From: Harmothoe impar
Taxonomy: Eukaryota > Annelida > Polychaeta > Phyllodocida > Polynoidae
DNA length: 64,000 bases
Assembly (NCBI GenBank): GCA_947462335.1
Contig: OX381720.1
Location: 42,701,152 to 42,765,151 of the forward strand
Direction: 5' to 3'
Positions 32,401 through 43,892 of this stretch are shown here, one piece after another. A program made the translations under genes and the position numbers. The notes beneath the pieces were generated by a model, which was given only the letters and a program-made list of their open reading frames with translations, ran no database searches and was not told the origin of the DNA. Position 1 is the first letter of the stretch. Each line of letters starts with the position of its first letter.

Positions 32401-35400
32401 CAACGTCCTCAGCCTTCTTCATCTGAGCGGCTTCCCGGTCTCTGCGCCGCGTGGCCCGGCTCTTCTTCTGCTCCTTCTCCGAGCGACTCCCGGGCAGGTC
32501 GTCCATGTCAGAGATGGGCTGCCCGTTGATCTCCATGCGGCTGAAGGGCTCAGTTGTCCGCGGGAAGTTGGAGTAGTTGTTGGTGGAGCGTGAACTGGAC
32601 ATACGCAGGCTGGATGCATTACTGCGCTCCATCATGGGGTTCCCGTTTATGTCGACTGAGCTGTCCTTAGGGGTACTGGTGCCATCCTCACCATCGTCTG
32701 AAATTGGAAACGTCATGTTAATATTAGTTTTTTTTTTAGTGTAGCAGCTCCATTTCATGAGGTAGACATAGGAATAGTATTTAAAGAAATACTGAAGAGC
32801 CAGTCAACATCCCATTTCCAGGGAATAATTTACATGTGATGGGCTCCCTTCAGAGACTAAGATCCCCTACCCCCTTCTACCGTCTCCCTATGACTGTTTA
32901 ATTCATATATTCTTCCTGGATCTGCGCAGATCAGAGAGGTGCCCCGTTCAACCTTAAAAATGAAAAAGAAACTTAAGAATCAAATCCGTGCTGTAAAATT
33001 AAGGTCAGTACTGGAGTCTTCAAGACGGTACAACGAAATATATACACTGTTACCAAGACACAGGATCATCTGCCCCAACTACAGTGTGAGAACGGCTTTG
33101 ACAGGTTTGAATTGCCACAGTGTGGAGAGAGCGGTAGCTAATCTGGCAGTATGGAGATATCTGTAATCTACTGATTATATTACAACTCCTGCACCTCTCC
33201 TGCCACGCCCACCTCTACCCCTCATTGTCAAGTACCGTGTTATCGACCTGTCCCCACAAGTCTGGGGCCCACATCACTATAGACGATAAAGGAAATACGA
33301 TATGACCTACATAGAACTTGTATTATATCCAATAATCAACACGGACGTCCAGTTGGGCTGGGGTCCATTTATCCAGGTCATGGGGCACTCACAGATTGGC
33401 AGTCAGTCAGCTGAGAGCTAATCCTTTGATCGCCTGCATATAATGTAACCGCTCTCCACCTGCGCCAACCCAGGTATGATGTTATAGATCCTACCAATGC
33501 TACTAAGCTGGCCATACTAAAATGTACACTTGCATATCTATGTAGCGGATGTGACTTGAATATACTAAACTTCAGTGGCCTACACAGTACCCATCGATGT
33601 CCAAAGTTGGAAGTATACCTGTGTAAAACTCACAATTACGATGACGACTCTCATGAAAAAAACTCCGAAAATTTCCGAAATGAAAGCATGAAGAAATATT
33701 TGAAATGATCTTAAGTCAAAACATCGTATATAGATCTTTCACCAGGCATACATAACGCAGGACCACAACTGAGGCGGCAGGTCATATGGCGGCTGGTCCA
33801 TGAGGATTGGGGCAGGTAAGACAAGGCATCTACAGGTATACATAAACATGTTGGGTTTAAACCGGTTTATGACGACCGTTAACTGATGTCTTTGCCTTAT
33901 AAACCCACTGGATGCAATACTAAACACACGCAGATGGGGCTACCGGTAACATGGTCACCTCCACCTTCAGGCTTGATAAGCTGTTACTCTAACATTATCA
34001 GAGCAGAATGCTTGAACTACTAAAGAGGGGATATCATAACAGGCTTTACTACCGGTAAATTAAATAGATATCTATGGAACTCTATGAGCCTTGTTCTGCA
34101 AATCCCCAAATAGTGAAGACAGGTATTGAAGACATCACCGGTTCATAGAACTGGACAGGCTTCATACGTACCTACATGTAATTTGTGTAATTACCAATTA
34201 CTAAAACCTGGTTGGTATCAACACAGAAACACAAGTCTTACCTGCCGGCCAGTCAGTGGTTCAGATAGAACTAACAAAGTGTCGACCACAGCCCTGTTCG
34301 GGATACACCCCTATCAATGAGCCCATCTAGGTCTGTACAATACTAGTAGTTCTATCTCCACAAGTAGGTCAATCACTTGGCCAGATAAGGCCTAGTGAGA
34401 TACGAGGCTGTAGTAGGCTGATGTATTTAGAGCATGGTCATTTGGTGAGGGGCGGGGTGTACATTTCACACACAAAAAATTAATAATAAAAAAAATAAAA
34501 TTAGATTACTTTTTTAGAAGTCTACATTTTCTTTCCAACTATAACTACGGGGGTCCCCCCCCCCCACCTTTTGGATATTTTAGGAGGATTTCTCTAATCC
34601 TATTTTCATTCGACGATAGTTTTCGGAAGTTTGGTGGACCCCTTCCGCCCCCCTTTCAATTTCCTGGGTTCGCTCCTGGATTTTTTAAGCGTTTCGTAAA
34701 TCAAAACAAAGGCACAGAAAAAACCTCTAAACATCACACTATGAAATTCATCCAAAAATGTTGCAAAAATCCATTGACAATTTTAAATTCAAATGTATGT
34801 AGTAGTAAATTATCAAAATATCACATCCAGAAATCGTGGCCTATTAAACCTCTTGCGTTGATAGTTTCTACAACTTTTCACCTACAGAAAGTCCCAGTTT
34901 TCCATAGGTCACATCCTACTTATCTCGATAGCAAAACACTTTGGGCAAAGATCAATAATAAGATGAGGCGCTGTTAATATGTTTACAGGGATGGCAGGAA
35001 GGGACATTATGATAACTAACATCAACGATGAAACCCCTTGACCTCATTCACCACAAGGACATCGTATGAGAAGGAGACACTGGATGTTGCAGCTTAATTC
35101 TTGATTGACATGGTTTGATTAGAAGAGGTACATGTGCCTCTACATGGGTCCCCCCTGTTTTGACCTTGTCGCCTTTTAGCAAAACGGTCGTGTCAAAGTG
35201 TCAAATTTTATACAAATAGCATATACCCTTCCCGCTGACCTTAGATGGTGTATAAACAGGAATTTAAGAAGCTACTTAAAGGCAAGATTTGGGTGTTTTC
35301 CACAAAAAGCGGCGGTCGGACCAATTGAATCTGTACTATTCTGGCCAGAGTATACCCCAGGATCAACAAATATGAACCCCCCCCCCCCCCTAAACCAACA

Positions 35401-38400
35401 CCCCCTCCCCCTCGCGTATAACCACACCGGCCTAGAGATTGTTGTGACTATGTTGTAAGTAGTGACTATAGCTATAGTCTATAGTGATGGTAACTATCTT
35501 GTAAATTTATTGTGAGAAGTTGTGTGTTAGATGAATGTGTGTTAGGATTAAGATTTTAATGCATATAATGGTGTTGGTCATGAAAGGAGATAAAGAATGT
35601 AAACAAAGCTAGGTACAGGGAACTATATGTCATTTTATAGTGATGAATTTGCAACATGTAATGAGAGGTCCTCTCTTTGTACCCGCACCTCCCTAGAGGA
35701 GTCATACAGGGAGATCAACTGAATAAGATGATGTCCACTTCTCTAGAATAAAAATTTATGAACTTGAACTTGAACTTTACTAGGGCCTTATGAAGATGCT
35801 TGTGAAGTAGGACTCTCATCGATACACCCAGAATCGATACATCGACATTTATAGAATTCTGATTATCGCATCGACAAAAGCATTTTATTATACGATATGG
35901 GCGCACACCGACCATTTTAGGTGATATTCGCGTTCTGATATTGGTGCATACAGGAGACTTGGGGGGGTGAAATCGTTCTGATATTCTGGATATCAGAACG
36001 ATTCTGAATGGGGAATTCAGAATCGTTCTTATATTCTGAATATCAGAACGATTCTGAATGGGAATCGGCAGCCATAAAATCCGAGGTTCTATGGAGACTC
36101 GAACACGCTACATCAAGACTTGGAGTCCGATGTGCTAACCACCACGCCGTGAAGGCGCTGGTAGAGGTAGGTGGCGAAACAAGGAGTCTACAGGCGGATT
36201 TCCAGCCCTGTAGGACCATTATTTACCGAGTTACAGAAGAAAAGGCATTTTTTGGTCTAGTTTCTTTGAAAATCCAAATTTTTTTCTAATTTCTTTTTTA
36301 CTATAAAGGTAGAAGTTGGACTTTACTTAGCCTTTCGTTAAAATCATTCTAGGGATTTTTTTTCACATAGAAATAGGCATTTTGAAAAAGGTTCGTTTCC
36401 ACCCAGGATCGATCCGGGTACCCTTGGTGTGTGAGGCGGCGACGCTAGCTGCCATGCCTATCCGGCTGTGGTGGTTGTGGAGGGAAACGCTGTGTATATT
36501 GCAGTGTATCAGGGAGCAGTTAGTTTTTAAAGCAGCAGGTCGCGCGGCGTAAGTACACTCCTATACGTTAGCACTGAGAGTATGTTGGATTTGAAATAAT
36601 GACCGATCCCCTCACCTCCCCTACTGAAGAGTTCCACAACATGGCGCTACTGGTGTACAAGTGATATTCAGTCAATAATCCTTCAAAATGGCGAAATTAG
36701 GACGTTTTAAAGGTAAATAAGGACATATTAATCGGAATATCGTATAATAAACCTAATAATATATGAATATCACCGAACTTAGGGTGTGTATTCATGAATA
36801 ACAAACCTCGGTGCTACGCACCTCGGTTCGTTATTCAAGTATACACACCCTGCGTTCGGTGATATTCATACATTATTGGTTAAATATCAATACACTATTT
36901 GTACCACTGATATACTCATAAATTACCCTTTAAAAACTGCAAAAATTGTGTAAATATTCCATCTAGAACTTTTATTCGGCTTAAAAATGATGACTCTTTT
37001 AGGTCCATTATATTAATGAAAAATGATTTTAGATTGTTCCCATTTTTAAAAGGGCCGTGTCCCCCGTGTCGATTTTTACCCATGTAGAGGCACGTAGAGG
37101 CATGATTTTGAGAAGTAAAACTTCAAGATTAGATTACCCGGTAATACCGGCATCCTAATTATTGTGAAACCCCGGCTCTATCTGGTGAATTTCTGTAAGA
37201 GGCGAGGTTTAATTCAGTCTACACTGAAGAGAAATCGATTTTTAAATGCTTTTCATGTATGACAGGTGTTTTTCTAAAGTCTTCAAATGTAGGTTTTTAC
37301 CGTACCTAACAAAGACACTTTTTAAATCTTAAAAAGAACGCACCTTTCTGTGTTTTCTTCTTTTTCTTCTTCTTCTTGCTGGTAGTGTCGGTGTTGTTGC
37401 CCTCAGAGTCTTTGTCCGTGCCCACATTGTTGTGGATGCGCTCGGCAGGTGGGAGGTTTTTAACCTCCTGCAGCGAGGGTGAGTTGAAGTCGATCAGTCT
37501 CTCAGCTGCCTTATTCATTTTGTCCATGTTCACCGGGTCACCAAACGGTGGTCTCTGCACATGGCCGCGCTGACGCACCTCCTGCTCAATACGCACACCA
37601 TCGCTGGCCTTAGGCTTCGAAGTGGACATACGACCAAGGCGTCTGGATGGGGAGACCCTCACACCTTCAGCTGACTCTGCGTCATAGTCCTCAGAGTCCT
37701 CCCTGTGCATCGGGGAGAAGTGTCCTACTTTACGACCGAGCAGGTGCTGGTGGGGGATGACGTCTTCTTCATCATCGGCCACGAGCTCAGCTTCGTCGTA
37801 CTGTAGGGTGTTGCGGTGCTGCATCTCCTCGTTGTGCTGCATTAGGTAGAGGTTCTTACGCAGCGCTCGCTCATTGTCTCTGTCACTGGCACAGGCCTTG
37901 GACTCCATACGAAATGTCTTCATCTCAATGCCACCCTCTATGGTGTGGTCAGGGTGCTTATCTACCACCACCTCCAGCAGCTCATTCCCCTCCCCGTCCT
38001 CACCGTCTGAGTCTTGCACCACCTCGGCATCGTCGTAAGCATTATCGTTCTTAAGACGCTGCTCTATGTTGTCCATGGTGCGTCCGAGTGATGACGCTTT
38101 CTGTTGTGGGAAATAGCTGTACACTCCGCGGCTCTCATACTCATCAGCCATCTCTGTATCGTCCGACATACTGCTGGTCGTGGTTTTACTCAAATTAAAT
38201 ACACCTGAATCCTGCTCCTCCACCTCCTCGGGAGTCTCTGTTTCGTGTTGACCCGGAGACACGCCTTTCTTCACAGCACAGCCGCGCGAGCTGGGACTGT
38301 GTTTGGGGGAGTGTGTGGCTGCGGGCCCCTCGTCCTGGGTGACACAGCAGACAGGGCTCTGCTGCTTGGTGGACACAGTACTCATACCGATGCTGGTGAA

Positions 38401-41400
38401 GGCAGCAGCTGCATTGGACCGCTGCACCTTGGTAGAAAGCACATTGAACTCTTCCTTCGGTAATTCAGCAATCTTCCTCGCTAACTCCTTGATGGTATCA
38501 ACCTGAAATGGACAATTTAAACTGTATTAGCTGTTTGCTACAATAATCATGCACACTATATTGACCTGTTGTATAGGGCAGCCTGGTAGGGCAGCCTCTC
38601 GTTATAGTGCAGGTCTCGTTATAGCGCAGGGTCTAAAGGGATAATTAAATTCAAATTTTCATACAATTTTATATCTCAAATAAGCGGGAGTCTTGAAGGC
38701 CATGGATTGAAATTTTTAAACACAGGTGCGCTAAAATAGGCCACAAGCGTAATCTTTATCAGCCCTGCTCTTTTTTCTAAGTCATAGTCAGGGTTCTCCA
38801 GACTCAAAAATCACACCGTAAATTTTTGCGTAGAAACCGCGGCTTGTACGAGAGCCAAAAACCTGGTGCAACTTATAGTGTACAATAGCAATTTACAGAC
38901 CCCATGTGCGGCTTAAAACACATTTTTTTAATAGGAAAGTGCTAAAATGCCAATAACTTCTTTAATAATTGATGGATTTTCAAAATTCAAAAACCTTTAG
39001 ATAGCTAAAATGACACCGGCGGCGATTATGGGGTCATTTGACACCGGCGGCAGTGAAAATGACGCCGGCGGCACGCCAGCGTCATTGCAGTGTGGGGAGA
39101 ACCCTGATAGTGTAGAGGAATTAAAGGGGACGGAATAACTATTAGGAAAAGAACAGAGAAGGCCAGGGGCTATGGAAGGTAGGGGGGTACAGGGCAATTG
39201 AGAGAAAAAAGAGAAGACTGTATCAAAGTGCTACCTGTTTTACCAATAGACTACCACACAGGTCTAAATTCTTGCATTCCATTTGATCATAACCATAAAC
39301 TATATCCGTGGGTATACAAAGCGCTGTGTAAAATAAAAGCCCAATGTACATAGATATTCTGAAATCGATTTTGGAAATTTGCCAACAAGCTCCGTCAGTG
39401 TTCAATAATAAGCTACTAGAATTAGTCTGGGATAAAGAAGTGTATGCGTCATAGCCACAGAAGTACACTTCAGCAAGTTCATGTGCTCAGCAGCAATGCT
39501 ACCACATCACCCCCAGATGTGCAACAGCATACACAAGGTCTCTTACTTCATCCAAGGTTATACATGTAATTGATAAGTACATAAAAGGGTGCAACTTAGG
39601 TACCGTAATAGTTGACTAAATTACAAGAACACGATGTTAATTTTAGCGTAGGCATCATGGCTTTTACATTTTCTTAACTTTTCACGATATTTTTAAGAGG
39701 TAGCGTATGGGGTTGAACACCACAACTTGGCACAAGGCAGAACAATCGTGACACAAATCATGACTTTTACATGTTATGTTTATTCAGAGCTTCGAATAGC
39801 TATATTAGATAGGTGTCTAAGAATGTGTAGATTTGAAACTTAAGCATCCTGAAATTCTACCTAAAGAGAATAATAGAACAGAAAAGAAAAGAAAAAAAAC
39901 AAGCCATCGGGAATTTAAAGGGAAAACAAACAAGAGACGATATCGTGTGAAGCATGCCTCAGTGATGTGTCAGTGCAATTTGTGGGTGTGCTTGGTTGAT
40001 CTGTTATGATATACTAGAGTTGTTTCATGCCTAAGAGTCTGTATCATTAGTGGTTATCATTGGTTTAGAGGCTAAGGTTTGCTAGCAACTAGAGAAACAT
40101 ACCTTAGCAGTATAGACACTGGGAGGTCAGAGAGTGGCAGCTTGGCAAACAAAACTGATATGGCCTGACTGCTGACTTGTTCTAGGTATTAGTGTAGAAC
40201 AAACAACCTGCAATTATGAACAAACAATCTTCAAGTCAATTTGAAAAGGAACAAAGTTAGAAAAGCTGTATTGCTACATTAGGTTCAGAGGCAGAGGTCG
40301 AAGAGAGGAGTGGTATATTAAAGAATATGTATTATATGAATATACATGTCCTGGTTTTACTTAGTTCAGCTACCTGTCAGATGACCCTATAGGCCACACC
40401 AAAAAAAGAGTTGGTCTACGGATTTTTATTTTGAAAATATGTTTTTTTTCCCCCCGAAATATTTGTCTACCGATTTTAACCTTACATCAAGTAGAGCGGG
40501 CAACATTAAAAAATTTTCAAGGGATTTTTTTTTTCAAACTCTCAAATCTGGCAATCAGTCAGAAAAACTGCCACCAAAAAAAAAATTCAAAAAAAATTCC
40601 AATTTCTCAGAAAATGATGCGGGCGCATCCGTAGACACTTTTTTTTTTCAAAAAGAAAAAAAAATTGCATTTTCGAAAATATGGTGCGGGAAATCCGTAG
40701 ACCAACCTTTTTTTTTGGTCTGGCCATAGCTATCTATTTCTAAAGAGCTGTGGAAATTATGTGAGCATTGCACAATGATTACGAGTTAAGATACCGGTAC
40801 TGATATAGAACCATGCCAATAATAAATTGGTCCTCCAAATCACAATCATTTGCCCATGCTTTGATAGTCCTTGTATTGATCTCGATGGCTTCTACTAGAC
40901 TAGAGCCGAGACCCACAGTGTTGCCGAAATGACATCAGTACATCAGCTTTTGCCGTTATAGAATCGTAATGGCCGATGTGAGGCCATCAGACATCAGCCA
41001 GAATGGCTTTCCAACAGTGAAAGAATTTTTCAAATATTCCTATTAGAGGCCAAGTTAGGTACATCCAACTGAGAAGCATCTTTAAAACAGATTTAAGCAT
41101 TTTCAAATCGATTTGATAAGGTGTTATTAAATAACTATTATGATTTGTATTCATTTATATGAAAAGAGGGCCAATGTGGCCTGTGTAGAAAGCAAATGGC
41201 CTGTGTAAGATCTCACGACACAGGCCACATTGACCCCTGTGTGCAAAAAAAAAGTTTTCGGCAACACTCAGTGACTGGACCCACCTTACAGGCTTACTAT
41301 TTTCATAAACAGAAAATTAGTTAAACATGTTCACTTTCTCTGACCTTGGAATCCTTTAATTAATTTATCTTCATCAACTGGTGAGTGTGTGTTTGTGTGG

Positions 41401-42554
41401 GAGGGGGGGGGGGGGATTCCAGTCAGACCCCGTTGTTAGAAATTATCACTGCCTAAAACCAAACTACCCCCAGAAGGTATTCTTATACTTTCTATTGACT
41501 ATTCAGTCTCTACATGATTTGGCCAGTTGCTAATATTTCAAGTTGCATTGGACGAATAGTTCTAACCCTGTAACCAGGACCATAGTTCACCTGATGGTCA
41601 CTACCAGTGTTTACTGTAGCATGTTTAACAGCTAGGCTTAGTGTAAATATTAGTCTATTTGGCACAAGCTTGCATTTCATCCCAGCTCTAGATTTACAAA
41701 TTGATAAACACAGAAGGATTCAAACCCTAACAGTAACAGTTTGTGGCAAGAGTAAGGGTGTTATTTCAAACAGAACACTCATGATTGTTGGGTTAGTAAT
41801 GTGTGGAGTATAGAAATGGGCGTGTAAAACCGTGCCTTGACATGTCAGACTGTCAGAGGGAGGTGGTTCCTGCATCTGTCATTTCAAGTGTCAATGTCAC
41901 TGCGGAAGCCATGTTGTTTAGTCCAAGTTGGCGTCTTCCAATACACACGTTAATATTATCAAACATCCAATCTGATATCACATCCGAGCAGACTCTCAAA
42001 GCATACAGCATATGCAATATGTAAACATGAGATGTGTATTGTTAATGCTCTAATTATTCCAAGTTTAGGGCGCCAGGGTCTTGCAAGGTGCCACGCAAGC
42101 CAATCAAAAATCAGCTCGGAGACAGGTGCTTGTCAAATCTGAGCCAAATTCTCTTACATCCCGAGTCATATGACAACAAAACGGTCCACAGCACAATAAA
42201 CATATAACTTTTCACTGCTCACCTTATGATTCTACACCTGATTGATATATTCCCCTTTCGAATTTAGATGTTTCCAGTTAGCAAAACCATTCTAGCCCGA
42301 GAAAAACAAATGCAAAGTGAGGGTGTGTATTTTTGACAGCACAGCAAACACCGGTTGGAACTGCACCATCGCCTACCCGAGCTTCGAGATGGCCCCCGAA
42401 ATGCACGCTTATTTACCTGTTTTGATGGTAAATCCTTTGGCACAACGGCGTCGTAAACTTGGAGAAATTGTTCGGTATCCTCATATCTGAGGGCGGACCC
42501 TAAAAGAAAAGAATATCGAGCATTTTCCTCAGATTTAGCGCTGCCTTCTTCCAT
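29419..42554 (-). CDS. Four-exon gene, 1339-aa largely disordered protein, function not recognised
   Basis: Exons on the minus strand are 42554-42417, 38502-37344, 32697-30013 and 29456-29419. All junctions are GT-AG and the phases join exactly (138+1159+2685+38 = 4020 nt). The conserved-looking parts are the ends. Residues 1-85 form a helical region (SFLLGSALRYEDTEQFLQVY, then DTIKELARKIAELPKEEF). The C-terminus is SMDPNYVRGRFAVEESAYYL followed by KEHPATVTFYDPSQ. In the middle, EFNVVTRKKRQR and the short motifs FSPSAFPALGG, SYAKIAAG and QQEFPAITG resemble linear motifs of RNA-associated scaffold proteins (inference). A poly-Lys run ends exon 2, and a fourfold APEEQAKPVSK-type repeat lies near residues 650-700. 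No enzyme domain, signal peptide or membrane segment is visible. It is transcribed away from CDIPT, with 4 kb between starts. Confidence 0.8.
30013..32697 (-). CDS. Exon 3 of the 1339-aa gene
   Basis: Acceptor tttcag|acgatg at 32697 completes the Asp codon split by intron 2; donor gagc|gtatgt at 30013. 2685 nt, rich in Ser, Pro, Lys, Ala and Val, holding the short motifs described for the whole gene. Confidence 0.88.
35660..35778 (+). mobile_element. 3' end fragment of a LINE with GAACTT tail
   Basis: The segment ends gaataaaaatttatgaacttgaacttgaacttt. A 3' UTR-like stretch with AATAAA followed by a short tandem repeat (gaactt x3) is typical of CR1/L2-type LINEs, which end in microsatellite-like tails, not poly(A). 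No coding part remains. Confidence 0.4.
35965..36065. repeat. Nested palindromes, tandem copies of cgttctNatattct/gaatatcagaacg
   Basis: atcgttctgatattctggatatcagaacgat is self-complementary and is followed by a second version (atcgttcttatattctgaatatcagaacgat) after a spacer. The spacer itself (tctgaatggggaattcaga) is nearly palindromic. Confidence 0.7.
36085..36155 (-). repeat. tRNA-like segment (SINE head or tRNA pseudogene)
   Basis: On the minus strand there is an A-box-like tggttagcacatcgg (complement of 36127-36141) and a B-box-like gttcgagtc (complement of 36096-36104) at about the usual spacing. The stems do not fold cleanly into a functional tRNA, so a tRNA-derived SINE or tRNA relic is more likely. 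Confidence 0.4.
36398..36470 (-). repeat. Second tRNA-like segment
   Basis: Minus strand gcagctagcgtcgccgcctc (A-box-like) then ggatcgatcctgggtgg (B-box-like) with tRNA-like spacing. It is 300 bp from the first one and in the same orientation. Confidence 0.35.
36751..36880. mobile_element. 130-bp hairpin (foldback) element
   Basis: Almost the whole segment is one inverted repeat: tatgaatatcaccgaac, gggtgtgtat, tgaataac and cctcggtgc appear in order on the left and as complements on the right, around a short loop (tac). The arms are about 60 bases with a few mismatches. It is a foldback-type MITE. Confidence 0.7.
37344..38502 (-). CDS. Exon 2 of the 1339-aa gene
   Basis: Acceptor tttcag|gttgat at 38502 and donor aaag|gtgcgt at 37344. 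386 codons plus one base. Starts with a helical segment (VDTIKELARKIAELP), continues as acidic, Ser-rich disordered sequence and ends in a run of lysines. Confidence 0.85.
40386..40733. mobile_element. 350-bp MITE with ggccacaccaaaaaaa ends
   Basis: The left end ctataggccacaccaaaaaaagagttggtctacggattt matches the reverse complement of the right end (aaatccgtagaccaacc..ttttggtctggccatag) over about 40 bp with few mismatches. The interior is A/T-rich without a gene. Confidence 0.65.
40917..41268. mobile_element. MITE copy 1, AGTGTTGCCGAAA ends
   Basis: Starts agtgttgccgaaa and ends ttttcggcaacact. The sequence closely matches 58681-59038, sharing aatggccgatgtgaggccat, gaatttttcaaatattcct, and atggcctgtgtaagatctc. 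An internal palindrome, gtggcctgtgt..acacaggccacat, lies near the right end. Confidence 0.75.
42417..42554 (-). CDS. Exon 1 of the 1339-aa gene
   Basis: 46 complete codons from the ATG at 42554 to the donor cag|gtaaat. A second ATG in strong context lies 16 bp upstream (42570) in another frame and would give a 12-codon ORF overlapping this start, so either the transcript starts between them or translation is dampened. Confidence 0.75.
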
Positions 42555-43048
42555 TCTGACTATCGGCCATTTTGAATTAATTTAGAAAATCTGTTGTCAT
42601 GTTGCAGAACGCGGAATGTGATTGGATGAACCGGAATGGCCCCTGAAGTTGTTGACGCTAAAACACAAACTATTACGGAACGACACCGCTTTCAAGAGCG
42701 CTGTGGACCTGGGTGTGTGGGCCTATAGTCAGAAGACAGCTTTAGCATTTAATTAAATTAGATTTAAAATGAATTTTATTGAAGAGTTTCCCCCTTAATT
42801 AAAAGGAGTGTTCACCCATTATTTTTTTCCACCACTCGATCCCCCCTTGAGATGCATCAATTTTTTTCAATGACGTCATGCTGCAGGGGGGGGATAGCAT
42901 TTACATAAGCAAGAGTTGTTTATGGGTGAACAATATCCATTTGTCATAGGTGCATATTAGTAGTAGGGGAAGATGGGGGAATACGGGACACCTAAGGGTT
43001 TTCATGCAAATTCTGCCTTTCTGGTGACCATAAGCAAAATATTTTTTT

Positions 43049-43120
43049 AAAGTGAGCCTAGGCGAAGCCTAGCATGAAGCTCACGAAGTGAGCTTCATGC
43101 TAGGCTTCGCCCAGCACTTT
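43049..43120. repeat. 72-bp hairpin
   Basis: aaagtg..gcgaagcctagcatgaagctcac is followed by gtgagcttcatgctaggcttcgc..cacttt around a 4-base loop (gaag region). Arms are about 34 bases with one small bulge. Confidence 0.8.
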
Positions 43121-43599
43121 ATGTAGTGGTCAGAATTTGTGGGGAATTTGCAGCATTCAATTGACAAGTTCAATGACTGATATCCAAGAGGTTTATGAAT
43201 ATTAATTTTGAAAATATTGGCAGATCATCTGTGATTAGGTAGATCTATCACTCAGCTGAAGATTGATTGAAAAATAAATAGATCTGTCATCATCCATGAC
43301 GACAGATGTTGACATAATGCAGTGAAAACTTTGAGGAGGGACAACATGGCCGACATTATGGGTATTTTCACATTCTCCTAGCACATTAAATTATCAGTGC
43401 ACACACGCATATACACTCGACTAAACCTCTGTATGGAGAGTGTCACAGTCAGTGACGTCACAACACCAGTGACGTCACAGTCTTAGCGACGCCACTACGT
43501 CACCAAGCAACGTCGCTACGTTACCTAGCAACGTCGCTACGTCACCTAGCAGTGACGTCATGTAGTCCATGTTGTTTTGATTTGTGTTTGTGGTCAGAG

Positions 43600-43892
43600 T
43601 CGGCAGTAGTTTGCTGTCAGAGTCGGCAGTAGTTTGCTGTCAGAGTCGGCAGTAGTTTGTGGTCAGAGTCGGCAGTAGTTTGTGGTCAGAGTCGGCAGTA
43701 GTTTTGTATCAGAGTCGGCAGTAGTTTGCTGTCAGAGCCGGCAGTAGTTTTCTATCAGAGTCAGCAGTAGTTTTGTATCAGAGTCGGCAGTAGTTTGCTG
43801 TTAGAGTCGGCAGTAGTTTGTGGTCAGAGTCGGCAGTAGTTTGCTATCAGAGTCGGCAGTAGTTTGTGGTCAGAGTCGGCAGTAGTTTGGGG
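43600..43892. repeat. 23-bp minisatellite, about 12 copies (gtcagagtcggcagtagtttgct)
   Basis: The unit gtcagagtcggcagtagttt plus gct/gtg/tct repeats head to tail with single-base variants. It lies inside the 42964-45181 element. Just upstream, cagtgacgtca and acctagcaacgtcgctacgt also recur. Confidence 0.9.

Larger units (their letters stand above)
32760..37343. other. Intron 2 of the 1339-aa gene (32698-37343): repeats only
   Basis: No coding frame supported. It holds short palindromes, two tRNA-like segments, a LINE 3' tail and a hairpin element, listed separately. Runs of C at 34550-34565 and 35380-35410 are simple sequence. Confidence 0.6.
38503..42416. other. Intron 1 of the 1339-aa gene: repeats only
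   Basis: No coding frame supported apart from repeat artefacts. Two short inverted-repeat elements (40386-40733 and 40917-41268) lie within it. The direct repeat gacaccggcggc/gacgccggcggc occurs at 39011-39075. Confidence 0.55.

Noticed and set aside
36085..36470. Functional tRNA genes
   Set aside because: A- and B-box-like motifs are present, but stems are imperfect and no convincing cloverleaf forms, so a SINE or pseudogene origin is preferred.
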